From positions 806,001 through 870,000 of the forward strand of contig NZ_QVQT02000001.1 in NCBI RefSeq assembly GCF_003428625.2: a DNA stretch of 64,000 nt. The letters run 5' to 3'. Below the pieces are notes generated by a model. That model was not told where the DNA came from, did no database searches, and saw only the letters and a program-made list of their open reading frames with translations. Positions 1 to 8,251 of the stretch are shown here, piece after piece; the first letter of the stretch is position 1; every line of letters starts with the position of its first letter. The translations under genes were made by a program, and so were the position numbers. Source of the stretch: Paracidobacterium acidisoli (lineage in GTDB: Bacteria > Acidobacteriota > Terriglobia > Terriglobales > Acidobacteriaceae).

Positions 1-1776
1 AGGATTGATGGCGATGGAGCGCTCAAGCGCGGCCTGTGCCTGATCGAGCATGCCCTGGCGGGCGTATGCATTGCCGAGATCGGCGAGGAGCGCGCTGTCG
101 AAGGGCGGCGTGGACGACACCTGCTGCAGGACTTCCGCGGCGCGCTGATACTTTCCTTCGGTGAAGAGCACCTCGGCAAGCTCTTTCACGATGGGCCGTG
201 AGGCGGGCTTGCGGGATCGAGCCTGCTCCAGCCACTGCTCCGCCTCCGAAGCATTTCCGTCAGCGGCATAAGCGTTGCCGAGCGCGGCGAGAATTTCGGC
301 GGGAGCCGTTTTGTCCTGCCCGATGGCAGTCCGCAGCGCATGGATGTTGTCCGCGTTGCCGGGATTGCTTTCGACCTGAGCGGCGGCCAGGTACAGTGCA
401 TTCTTCGGCGTCTTCGGCAGCGAGGAGGGGTAGAAGAGGGCGAGCTTTTCGGCAGGCTGCGCTCCTTCTTCGGGCTCCTGCAGATGCGCCGTGAGATCGC
501 CCTGCGGGCGCTCACGCTGGATGTAGTGGTCGGTCAGCACGATGTTCACCGCGTATTGTCCGCGCCGTTGCGGCATGTGGCAGGAGATGCAGTTCTGCCC
601 GGCAGGCAACGCCACGGTGTGTTTGACCGACTGATGGCAGCTTTCGCAGATTTTTGTATAGCCGGGAATGGCCGCCGGGCCCTGCTTCTCGACATGAGGG
701 TTGTGGCAGGTAAGGCAGGTCATGCCGCTTTTGCGATAGCAGGCGGAAAAGACAAGACGATAGGCGGCGTCGGCGACCTTGAAGTCATTTTTGTGCTGCT
801 CGTTATCGGCGCGGTCGAAGTAGAGCTTGTAGTCGGAGAGCGGCCGGCCGGGAATATAGGAGAAGATGCCGCGATCGTAGCGGCGGCTGACGTTCTCTCC
901 CTGGCTGCCGCTGGTCGAGAGGTGGCACTCCATGCAGACTTCCATCTGCCGCTGGCGGCTGAGACGCGCGGGATTGACGATGGCGCTGCGCACCTGAAGG
1001 ATCGTCGATTTGTCGGAGCGCGCTGCGTCGACGTGTGCTTTGCCGGGGCCGTGGCAGCGCTGGCAGTCGATGCCTTCGGGGAGAGGCTTTTCAAAGATGG
1101 GCTCGCCGCTCTCCAGAATGTCGCGGCTTACGGCGGGGCGGGGATAGGCATCGTGGCAAAAGATGCAGTCGTAGGAGATGGCGCCGTGGAAGTCCTCCTG
1201 ATCGCGCTGATCGTAGCCGGGGGTCATGGCCCAGTGGCCGCCTTCTTCGGAGTACCAGCTTACGGGCAGCTGAATGATGCGTCCGTCGGCATCGCGATGC
1301 AGATAGCTGCGCGCCTGATCTCCGGAGCCGATGACGTAATCGACGCGCTCTTCGAGGACGTTCGCTTCTTTGCCGTCGGGACCGACCTGGTGGCGGCGCT
1401 GATAGAACGATCCGTCCCGCTCGACCATGGTGTACCAGGTATCGGAGCGCTGGTTGTACAGCGTGTTTTTGTGCTGGTAATCCTCGATGACTCCGGCAGC
1501 GGAGGGACTCTGAATGGATCGCCCCATGCCGGTATGGCTGAAGGTCTGCTCGACATCCTGGTGACAGGAGATGCAGACTGCGGGATCGACATAACTGTTT
1601 TCTGCCTCGACGGAAGCGGCGCGACGGTGATGATTCAAGCCCCACAGCACCGCAAGCAGAAGAAGCGCTATGACGGCGGCGACGGGCCACAGCTTTCGCA
1701 AATGCGAAGGCGTATTTTCGCCTCTTCCGCCGGCGGGACGGGTGGGTGGACGAGGTTTGTCGCGCTTTTTAGCCAT
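1..1776 (-). CDS. Multihaem cytochrome c / TPR protein, partial (3' end beyond the left edge)
   Basis: The frame is open from an ATG at 1776 to position 1 with no stop, so the C-terminus is missing. After a basic start (MAKKRDKPR) there is one hydrophobic segment near residues 32-48, which suggests a membrane-anchored, periplasm-facing protein. Seven CxxCH haem-binding motifs lie in frame, at about 1561-1575 (CISCH), 1153-1167 (CIFCH), 1051-1065 (CQRCH), 922-936 (CMECH), 703-717 (CLTCH), 634-648 (CESCH) and 577-591 (CISCH). From about 480 down to 1 the sequence becomes Ala-rich TPR helices (e.g. LGNAYAADGNASEAEQWLEQ). Multihaem cytochromes carry periplasmic electrons; the TPR part probably binds partners. 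The gene starts 14 bases after the NIF3-like gene ends, so the two are probably co-transcribed. The redox partner is unknown. Confidence 0.85.
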   Translation of the reverse strand, partial: MAKKRDKPRPPTRPAGGRGENTPSHLRKLWPVAAVIALLLLAVLWGLNHHRRAASVEAENSYVDPAVCISCHQDVEQTFSHTGMGRSIQSPSAAGVIEDYQHKNTLYNQRSDTWYTMVERDGSFYQRRHQVGPDGKEANVLEERVDYVIGSGDQARSYLHRDADGRIIQLPVSWYSEEGGHWAMTPGYDQRDQEDFHGAISYDCIFCHDAYPRPAVSRDILESGEPIFEKPLPEGIDCQRCHGPGKAHVDAARSDKSTILQVRSAIVNPARLSRQRQMEVCMECHLSTSGSQGENVSRRYDRGIFSYIPGRPLSDYKLYFDRADNEQHKNDFKVADAAYRLVFSACYRKSGMTCLTCHNPHVEKQGPAAIPGYTKICESCHQSVKHTVALPAGQNCISCHMPQRRGQYAVNIVLTDHYIQRERPQGDLTAHLQEPEEGAQPAEKLALFYPSSLPKTPKNALYLAAAQVESNPGNADNIHALRTAIGQDKTAPAEILAALGNAYAADGNASEAEQWLEQARSRKPASRPIVKELAEVLFTEGKYQRAAEVLQQVSSTPPFDSALLADLGNAYARQGMLDQAQAALERSIAINP

Positions 1777-1790
1777 CCCCGATTGAAGTA

Positions 1791-2684
1791 TCAGCCTTTG
1801 ACGGGGTGCTGCGGGTTCCAGAACGGTTCAGGCGTGGGGATATAGGCGACGGGCACTTCGGGGATGAACGATCTCAGCCAGTCGGCGCAGAGAATCATTC
1901 CCCCTTGTTCGGAGAGAACATGCCCCACGACGATGAGCGCCTTCTTCTGCCCCTCGGTGACGCAGTCGCGGGCGAACTCGACGAGCTCCCATTCGCGGGT
2001 TTCTCCGCAGATCAGCACGTCGACGTCGGGCCTGGAGATCATCGCGATACCTGGCTCCCTGCCCAGATAGCCCCAGCTGGCCTGAACGTGATGGACGGGC
2101 ATGCCGGGATCGCCGACGACACGCATGGTTCTCGCATGAAGGCGAGTCTGCATCTCCTGCGCAAATTTTGCAAGCGGCGTGCCGGGAAAGGTGAGGCGTC
2201 TGGGGTTGGAGGGGTCGTCGACATTCTTATCCCATCCAAGCTCGTGCGCCATGCCGGCGGCGATTCCATCGGGATGCCGCGCGTGCCAGTGATCGTGGAA
2301 GCGGAAGATGGCCATGTTGTGCTTCCGGATGAAATCGAGCTTGTACTGCAGAACAGGATTGCCCTGGATGTCGTCGGTCTTGTCCTGCTGCAGGTAGAAG
2401 GGCGTCTCATGACTAACGATCATGTTCTTTCCTTCGGCGGCAGCCCGCTCGATCACATCCTGCGTGGCCATCATGACGGAGGCGATTCCATTGACCGGCG
2501 TATTTTCATCGCCCGCGACGATGACATCCACCGTCGTCGCGCGCCACGGAATTCCCACCTGTTTCTGAATCCGTTTGACGACCTCTCCTGCGGTGAGTTT
2601 CGGCTGGGGAGTCTGCGCGACGGCGAGCTGAGAGAGAAAGGCGCTTCCTGCCACGACAAACTCACGCCGGGAGAGTGGGCTCAT
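1791..2684 (-). CDS. Tat-exported NIF3/DUF34-like putative metal-binding protein
   Basis: A 297-residue protein with a twin-arginine leader (LSRREFVVAGSAF, residues 4-16). The ATG at 2684 is chosen because GGAG sits six bases upstream; earlier in-frame TTG (2708) and ATG (2696) starts lack this. The body resembles the NIF3/DUF34 dinuclear-metal family. Likely ligand positions are H92 (IVSHETPF), the H130-D-H132-W-H134 cluster (FHDHWHAR), and H255/E259 (GHVLSEQGG). The family is widespread but its biochemical role is poorly settled, and most members are cytoplasmic, so a Tat leader is notable. It lies 155 bases after a TonB receptor and 14 bases before the multihaem cytochrome gene, on the same strand. 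Two relatives occur at 60777-62527. Confidence 0.75.
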   Translation of the reverse strand: MSPLSRREFVVAGSAFLSQLAVAQTPQPKLTAGEVVKRIQKQVGIPWRATTVDVIVAGDENTPVNGIASVMMATQDVIERAAAEGKNMIVSHETPFYLQQDKTDDIQGNPVLQYKLDFIRKHNMAIFRFHDHWHARHPDGIAAGMAHELGWDKNVDDPSNPRRLTFPGTPLAKFAQEMQTRLHARTMRVVGDPGMPVHHVQASWGYLGREPGIAMISRPDVDVLICGETREWELVEFARDCVTEGQKKALIVVGHVLSEQGGMILCADWLRSFIPEVPVAYIPTPEPFWNPQHPVKG

Positions 2685-2839
2685 TGACTGCTCCATTGCA
2701 GAGGGCAAGGGCTGCGCCTCACGATCTGAGATTGTGCTGCTGCGGGAACTTCATGCTGCTGCTGAGACGCCGGCTTCCCCGAAGGATCGAGGTTGCCGGC
2801 GTCCAGAGTACTGCGCTATGGCCGTGTCTTCTGAAGCGA

Positions 2840-5800
2840 TCAGAAGGTCAGGCGGCCGCTGAACTGAATGAGGCGAGGATTGCCGAGTGTGGTGCTCACA
2901 ATGCCGAAGGTGGAACTGCCCAGCTGCGTATTGGGATCGCCAAACTGTTGCCGGTTGAAGAGATTGAAGAATTCGGTTTTGAATTCGAAGTTCAATCGCT
3001 CCGCCAGAGGAATATTTTTGCTGACGGTGAAATCGTAGTTTGCGATTCCGTCGTCGCGCAGCGTGCTGTCAAGACGGCTTTCATTGCCGAACTGCCACTG
3101 AGGAGGCGGCGCAAACGCATTCGTATTGAACCACTTGTTCAGGCGCTGCACGGCACCGCCGTTCATCTTTTTCTGAACACCCGCGTTTACGTTCGGCCGC
3201 GAGCCGCCACCCTGCGAATCCGTAAGGTTGGTAGCGGTGGTGAGACCGAGAGGGAATCCGGACTGAAGGATGGTGATGCCATTCACCGTCCAGCCGCCGA
3301 TCACGCGATCCATCACCGGTCCGACATTACTGGCGAAGCGCTTGTTGTGTCCGAAGGGCAGCTCGAGCACATAGCTGATCACTGCGCGGTTGGGCACATC
3401 GAAGCTGGCGAGGCTCTGCTCGCCCTTCAGGTTGTTCCAGTCCTGCACGCCGGCTGTGCCGTGGCTTTCAAGCCAGCTGGTGAGCGTATCGGTATTGCTG
3501 ATGAGCTTGGACCAGGTGTAGGAGCCCTGCAGGACGCCTCCGTTTTTGAATCGCTTCACGATTCTTGTTTCGAGCGCAGACCAGTGCGAACCGCCACGCT
3601 GGCCCGCCGTATCCTGGAAGTTCTGGAACTGTGGATACGGACGCAGAAGCTGCCCTCGTGACACAGTTGTCGAAGAGAGCAGACCACTGGCGATGTGGCC
3701 GTAAAAGGGATTGGTTACCTGCTGGTCAAGAGCCGACGTCTGAGCAAGGTCCGCATCCGGCAACTGATTCAACTGGACCGTTGAATAGGAGAGATGCGTA
3801 CCCTTGGAGCCGGCGTAGGCGATGTCAAAGGCCCAGTCGTCGGGCAGCTGCTGCTGGAGCTCGAAGTTCCACTGCTGCGCGTATCCATACGGTTCATTGG
3901 GAATCGGCGAGGAGACGCTTTGACCTTCAAAGACACTCAGCTCGGCCGGATTGTGACCAATGGTTGGAACCAGTCCCTGCGGGAAGGGATTGCTGAGAGT
4001 AGCCGACGGGATGAGGCTCGATGTGCCGCCGACGGAAGATACCATCGAGGTGGTTGCCGCATTCACCGGCGACTGGAAGGGCGAGATGCTGTAGTTGATC
4101 ATGTCCGGCGGAATCCAGGAGAGACCGTAGCCGGCGCGGATGGACAGATTGTCGTTCGGAGACCAGGCCGCGTTCACACGAGGAGCAAAGAGCTTGTGAT
4201 GCCCTGCAAGCTGCGTGCGGTCCGGATAGGCAGAGCTGTTGACCAGCGCGATCTGTCCTTTGAGCGGCAGGCCAACCGCGGCGCCGAGCGGATCGGTCGC
4301 ATTGGGCTGCAGGATGGTCAGACGATCATGCTTCTCGGTAGAACCCTCCGGCCAGTCCCAGCGAATGCCCGGGGTGATGGTCAGACGGCGATTGACGGCG
4401 AAGGTGTCCTGCAGGTAGAGGGCTCCATAATACTGGAGCGAATCGACAGGAGCGACACCCGCGAGGGTACCGGTGGCCGGATACCCGAGGAAGAACGAAG
4501 CGAAGGCATATCCTCCCTGAGCTGAGGAGGACAGGTTTGAATTTCTTGCAGCAGTGAATCCTGGATCGAAGCTGAAGCTGCCGCCGGAGCTGGTGCCCTG
4601 CTCGAAGTTCCAGTCGTTGCGCCGCACCTCGCCACCGAACTTGAGCGTATGACGTCCGAGGATCTTCGTCATGCTGCCGGAGATCGAATAATCGTTGACG
4701 AAGGAGCGGTTGTAGGTGCCGCCAAAGCCGAAGAAGCCGGAGATGGACATGATCGGCGTGACCGGAATGGTCAACTGCGAGGCCAGAGCGGACCAGTTGG
4801 GGCCGAACGGAGCCAGAGGATCGCCGAACTGCTCCGGAACAAAACCGTCGGTAGCACGCACATAGGAGACGCGGAAGTCGCCGATGGTGGTGGGGTTGAA
4901 GGTATAGGTATCGCCGACGACGAAATCCTGATTGCCGGTGTAGCTGGCCAGGCCACCGTAGTGGGTGCCGAAGGGATCGGCCGGATTGCTGGTGCCGCTC
5001 CACCAGGTGTAGCGGGCAAAGAGGCGCTGCTTTTCGCTGGCCGTCCAGTCAATACGAGCGTTGTACTGCCTGGTATTGCCGCCGATGGTTTCATTGGTGG
5101 CGAAGTTGTTGATGGTACCGGGCAGATTCGGCAGCCCGTAGTAGGTCATCAACTGCTTTGCTGTAACGTCCAGACGGTCCATCGGAATCTGATTACCCGC
5201 GAAGGGCTGGCGAGGGATGGTCTGTCCTGGAGGGCAGGCCGGCGCTCCAGAGACCCCGCAGGTTGTGGTCGGATCGTAGATCTGCGACGAGATTTCGCCG
5301 AAGTCGCCGTTCCTCATGCGCTGCGTGGGGACTGTGGTGGTGATGGGGTTGCCTCTGCGGAAGGCAAATCCTTCCCACGAGAAGAAGAAGAAGACTTTCT
5401 CGTGTTTGATGGGCCCGCCGATGGTGGCGCCGTACTGGTTCTGCGTGAAGGCCGGCGTGGGCACATGGCCAAGGTCGTTGAAGTAGGTATTCGCGTTCAG
5501 GACGCGGTTGCGGATGTACTCATAGGCGCTGCCGTGAAAGGCATCCGTACCGGAGCGCGTCGCCATGTTGACAACACCGCCGGCGAAGCGGCCGAACTCG
5601 GCGCTGACCGCGTTGCTGTCCACGCGGAACTCCTGAACCGCGTCCTGCGTGGGGACCAGTGCCGGACTATTGATATAGGTGGTATTGAGCGGCACGCCAT
5701 CGAGATAAAAGGCGCTCTGGTTGGCCATGCCGCCGCCGATCTGATAGTTGCCGAAGCCGGTGTTGTTGGTCAGCGAGCCGTTGGACTGATTGCCCAGAGG

Positions 5801-6382
5801 GTTGCCGCTGACTGAGCCCTGCGGGATAACGCCCGGAGCCAGCTCAAGCAGGTTGAGCACGTTGCGTCCGTTGAGCGGCATCTGCTGCACGCGCTGGCCT
5901 TCGACAAGCTGGTTCAGAGAGCCGGGCTGCGTTTCGACCATCGGGGCCTGCGAGGTTACGTTCACAGTCTGACTGACATTGCCGACCTGCAGCGGCGCAT
6001 TGACGCGAACCGCGGCCTGCACGGTAACGGTGATCGAATCCCGCTTGAGGCGAGTGAATCCGGACTTTTGGAAGTCGACGCTGTAGTTGTCCGGCATGAG
6101 GTTCACGAACTGATAATTGCCGTTGGAGTCGGACTGCACCTGCTGGGTGGCCGCGGTACCGAGGTTGGTCAGCGTCACGGTCGTTCCGGGAACGGCGGCT
6201 CCGCTGGGGTCGGTAACGGTTCCAAGGATGGAGCCAAAGGTGGTTTGGGCGCCTGCGGATGATCCGGCAAGGATAAGTAACAGGACGGAGGTCATGCACA
6301 GGAAGAAGTGCAGAACCTTCATAGACCGATCGGGAGCGGTGATCCCGTTTCGGACGGGCGCGGCCGCCTTATCATTTTTCAT
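2840..6382 (-). CDS. TonB-dependent receptor, Oar-like, with carboxypeptidase-regulatory-like domain
   Basis: A 1180-residue outer-membrane protein. The ATG at 6382 follows a GGGAGG ribosome site six bases upstream, so this start is preferred over an ATG at 6475. A second possible start (MKVLHFF) at 6322 would bring the hydrophobic signal sequence to the N-terminus; cleavage is likely near residue 46 (AGA|QTT). Residues about 48-130 form a beta-sandwich regulatory domain (ILGTVTDPSGAAVPG), followed by a plug (PLNGRNVLNLLELAPGV) and a long barrel ending in GRLTF with a terminal Phe, as outer-membrane barrels do. Such receptors import large substrates, often glycans, using TonB energy. The substrate cannot be read from the sequence. 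It is probably the first gene of a unit with the NIF3-like and cytochrome genes. Confidence 0.9.
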   Translation of the reverse strand: MKNDKAAAPVRNGITAPDRSMKVLHFFLCMTSVLLLILAGSSAGAQTTFGSILGTVTDPSGAAVPGTTVTLTNLGTAATQQVQSDSNGNYQFVNLMPDNYSVDFQKSGFTRLKRDSITVTVQAAVRVNAPLQVGNVSQTVNVTSQAPMVETQPGSLNQLVEGQRVQQMPLNGRNVLNLLELAPGVIPQGSVSGNPLGNQSNGSLTNNTGFGNYQIGGGMANQSAFYLDGVPLNTTYINSPALVPTQDAVQEFRVDSNAVSAEFGRFAGGVVNMATRSGTDAFHGSAYEYIRNRVLNANTYFNDLGHVPTPAFTQNQYGATIGGPIKHEKVFFFFSWEGFAFRRGNPITTTVPTQRMRNGDFGEISSQIYDPTTTCGVSGAPACPPGQTIPRQPFAGNQIPMDRLDVTAKQLMTYYGLPNLPGTINNFATNETIGGNTRQYNARIDWTASEKQRLFARYTWWSGTSNPADPFGTHYGGLASYTGNQDFVVGDTYTFNPTTIGDFRVSYVRATDGFVPEQFGDPLAPFGPNWSALASQLTIPVTPIMSISGFFGFGGTYNRSFVNDYSISGSMTKILGRHTLKFGGEVRRNDWNFEQGTSSGGSFSFDPGFTAARNSNLSSSAQGGYAFASFFLGYPATGTLAGVAPVDSLQYYGALYLQDTFAVNRRLTITPGIRWDWPEGSTEKHDRLTILQPNATDPLGAAVGLPLKGQIALVNSSAYPDRTQLAGHHKLFAPRVNAAWSPNDNLSIRAGYGLSWIPPDMINYSISPFQSPVNAATTSMVSSVGGTSSLIPSATLSNPFPQGLVPTIGHNPAELSVFEGQSVSSPIPNEPYGYAQQWNFELQQQLPDDWAFDIAYAGSKGTHLSYSTVQLNQLPDADLAQTSALDQQVTNPFYGHIASGLLSSTTVSRGQLLRPYPQFQNFQDTAGQRGGSHWSALETRIVKRFKNGGVLQGSYTWSKLISNTDTLTSWLESHGTAGVQDWNNLKGEQSLASFDVPNRAVISYVLELPFGHNKRFASNVGPVMDRVIGGWTVNGITILQSGFPLGLTTATNLTDSQGGGSRPNVNAGVQKKMNGGAVQRLNKWFNTNAFAPPPQWQFGNESRLDSTLRDDGIANYDFTVSKNIPLAERLNFEFKTEFFNLFNRQQFGDPNTQLGSSTFGIVSTTLGNPRLIQFSGRLTF

Positions 6383-6493
6383 GTTTGCCTCCCGAATTTG
6401 TTTCAGTGATACGGATAATCCGGAAAAATCCTTTTTTTTCAAGTGTTTACTTCCCTGATGAAGAACTGAATTCATGGTTTACTTGCGGTAGCG

Positions 6494-6523
6494 AATATAG
6501 GGATGCGTAACAAGGGGTCACAA
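6494..6523 (-). promoter_or_regulatory. Candidate sigma-70 promoter for the receptor at 2840-6382
   Basis: On the minus strand TTGTGA (6518-6523) and TATATT (6494-6499) are separated by 18 bases, about 110 bases upstream of the start codon. The match is moderate and comes from inspection only. Confidence 0.35.
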
Positions 6524-6549
6524 TGGTACAAATGTTCCAATTTGCAGAA

Positions 6550-6569
6550 TGCGCAACAACTCTTGCGCA
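6550..6569. promoter_or_regulatory. Inverted repeat TGCGCAA-N6-TTGCGCA in a divergent promoter region
   Basis: A perfect seven-base inverted repeat (6550-6556 and 6563-6569) lies between the minus-strand receptor and the plus-strand kinase/regulator pair, about 30 bases upstream of the candidate receptor promoter. NarL-family regulators bind such short inverted repeats, so it may be a site for the adjacent response regulator. That link is inference. Confidence 0.4.
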
Positions 6570-6675
6570 AATTGCAATTCGTACATTTATGGACGGCGGC
6601 GTAAAAGCAGACGGCAAAATCCTGCCGTCCGCGAGCTGCCGGTAACCTCCGAACCCGATGCATCCAGGAGCCCCT

Positions 6676-7494
6676 ATGCCTTCGGCGAGCCGCGGTGCAG
6701 TGATCGCACTTCCCTTCCGGTGGAGCGCGCCGCACATCCTCCTGATGATTGCGGGAGTGCTGCTGATGGCTGCTGCGATTCATTTCGTGCTCGGCCGCCT
6801 GCGGTTATGGAGAGACCGGGCGGTTCTTGAAGAGCGCCAGCGTCTGGCTCTGGAGATGCACGACACGCTGGCACAGAGCTTTGCGGGAATCGGCTTTCAG
6901 CTGCAGGCGATGCGCGATGAGCTGCGGCTGAGCGAATCGCTTCGCATACAGGCAGACACCGCGCTGGAGATGGTACGGAGAGGTCATGAAGAGGCGAAGC
7001 GAAGCATTGCGGCGCTGCGCCCCGGCCTCAGCGGGAGCTCCGGCATGGCCGATGCGCTGCGGCGGGAGGCGGAGAGGCTAAGCAACGGTGGAGCGCTCGC
7101 GATCCGTGCCTCGATCGACGGCCAGGCGCGCCATCTGCCGCTGAACGTGGCCGATACGTTTTTCCGCATTGGACAGGAGGCAATCAGCAACTCGATTCGC
7201 CACGCCGGGGCCACACGCATGGATATCTCTCTTCACTTCGGGAAAGACGACGTGGCGCTCCTGGTAAAAGACGATGGCTCAGGATTCGAGCTGAACGCGC
7301 AGCATCAGGGCTTCGGAATCTGCGGGATGGCGAAGCGCGCCGACAGGATTGGCGCTCTGTTTGCGTTGTCGAGCGGAGCCGGAAAGGGCACGACGGTGAC
7401 GGTGACCGCACATTTGTCGTCCCGTCCTACTCTTCCGGAGCACGCGCGAAGAGCGGTGAAATATCTTTTGCGAACAGGGATACACACTTCATGA
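6676..7494 (+). CDS. Sensor histidine kinase, HisKA_3 (NarX/LiaS-like), short sensor
   Basis: A 272-residue kinase. The ATG at 6676 is preferred because AGGAG lies five bases upstream; an ATG at 6658 has no such site. There is a single membrane segment (about residues 21-40) followed directly by the dimerisation/phosphoacceptor helix EMHDTLAQSF, with the acceptor His at about residue 62. The ATPase domain shows an N box (EAISNSIRHAG), a G1 box (DDGSGF), and later G boxes (GFGICGM, GAGKGTTVTV). Related acidobacterial kinases usually carry a long periplasmic beta-propeller plus Y_Y_Y sensor before the membrane segment; here that part is absent. The gene overlaps the response regulator by four bases (ATGA), so the two form a translationally coupled pair. 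Confidence 0.9.
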   Translation: MPSASRGAVIALPFRWSAPHILLMIAGVLLMAAAIHFVLGRLRLWRDRAVLEERQRLALEMHDTLAQSFAGIGFQLQAMRDELRLSESLRIQADTALEMVRRGHEEAKRSIAALRPGLSGSSGMADALRREAERLSNGGALAIRASIDGQARHLPLNVADTFFRIGQEAISNSIRHAGATRMDISLHFGKDDVALLVKDDGSGFELNAQHQGFGICGMAKRADRIGALFALSSGAGKGTTVTVTAHLSSRPTLPEHARRAVKYLLRTGIHTS

Positions 7495-8135
7495 ACCATG
7501 CACTGGCATCCTCCCCGATTCGACTCGTCATCGTCGACGATCATCCCGTCGTCCGCGCCGGACTCAGCAGCATGCTGAGCAGGCAGGAAGACATGACCCT
7601 CGTTGCCGAGTTTGCAGGCGCGAGCCCGATGGTCGATTTTGTGTCGCATGCACCGGTCGATCTTGTGCTTCTCGATCTGCGTATGCCGGGCATGTCCGGC
7701 ATCGAGGCCATTCGCGCTCTGCGGCAGTCCTCGCCCGGAACGAAGATCGTGGTTCTGTCGAGCTTCGAGTTCGATGAAGAGATCTACCAGGCGGTGGAGG
7801 CCGGCGTCAGGGGGTACCTGCTGAAGGATATGTCCGGCGACGACCTGATGCAGGCGATCCGCGAAGTGTACGAGGGCCAATTATGCTTTCCGCGGCGCAT
7901 TGCCCAGCGCCTGGAAGACAGAAAGCGGCGAGCCAACCTGAGCCCGCGGGAGCGGGAGATTCTGGGCTTTGTGGCCAAGGGATTCACCAACAAAGAGATT
8001 GCCGCGGCGCTGCACATCAGCCAGTTCACGGTGCGAAACCACATCAATCATCTGACCTCGAAGCTGGAAGTCAGCGACAGAACGGAAGCGGCGTTCTTTG
8101 CGATCCAGACGGGGATACTTATGCTTTCGCACTGA
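7491..8135 (+). CDS. NarL/FixJ-type response regulator
   Basis: A 214-residue regulator with an N-terminal receiver domain (acidic pocket D16/D17, phosphoacceptor D62 in LLDLRMPG, conserved Lys in LLKDMSGDD) and a C-terminal LuxR-type helix-turn-helix (about residues 148-208: LSPREREILGFVAKG, NKEIAAALHISQFTVRNH). It is the partner of the kinase encoded immediately upstream. A likely target is the divergent region at 6383-6675, which holds an inverted repeat, but the sequence does not prove this. A strong terminator follows at 8189-8223. Confidence 0.95.
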   Translation: MNHALASSPIRLVIVDDHPVVRAGLSSMLSRQEDMTLVAEFAGASPMVDFVSHAPVDLVLLDLRMPGMSGIEAIRALRQSSPGTKIVVLSSFEFDEEIYQAVEAGVRGYLLKDMSGDDLMQAIREVYEGQLCFPRRIAQRLEDRKRRANLSPREREILGFVAKGFTNKEIAAALHISQFTVRNHINHLTSKLEVSDRTEAAFFAIQTGILMLSH

Positions 8136-8188
8136 CACGTCAGCCTGCGCGAAGAGATTTTGTTTTAAGCGCTGCCCGCCGCAAAATG

Positions 8189-8223
8189 AAAACGGCCGCC
8201 CGAAAGAATCGGACGGCCGTTTT
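8189..8223. terminator. Bidirectional intrinsic terminator
   Basis: Perfect ten-base arms AAAACGGCCG (8189-8198) and CGGCCGTTTT (8214-8223) flank a 15-base loop. With A-run and T-run ends it can act on both strands. It lies between the convergent response-regulator and receptor genes. Confidence 0.85.
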
Positions 8224-8251
8224 GCTGTTCTCTCTTCAGGAGAGGATGGGC

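Noticed and set aside
340-1845. A 501-codon plus-strand frame at the left edge
   Set aside because: The minus strand carries seven in-frame CxxCH motifs and TPR repeats over the same bases, so this is a shadow.
6658-6676. Idea that the histidine kinase is a decayed 3' fragment of a larger gene
   Set aside because: It has its own ribosome site, a membrane helix in place, complete catalytic motifs and coupling to an intact response regulator. No remnants of a sensor are seen upstream.
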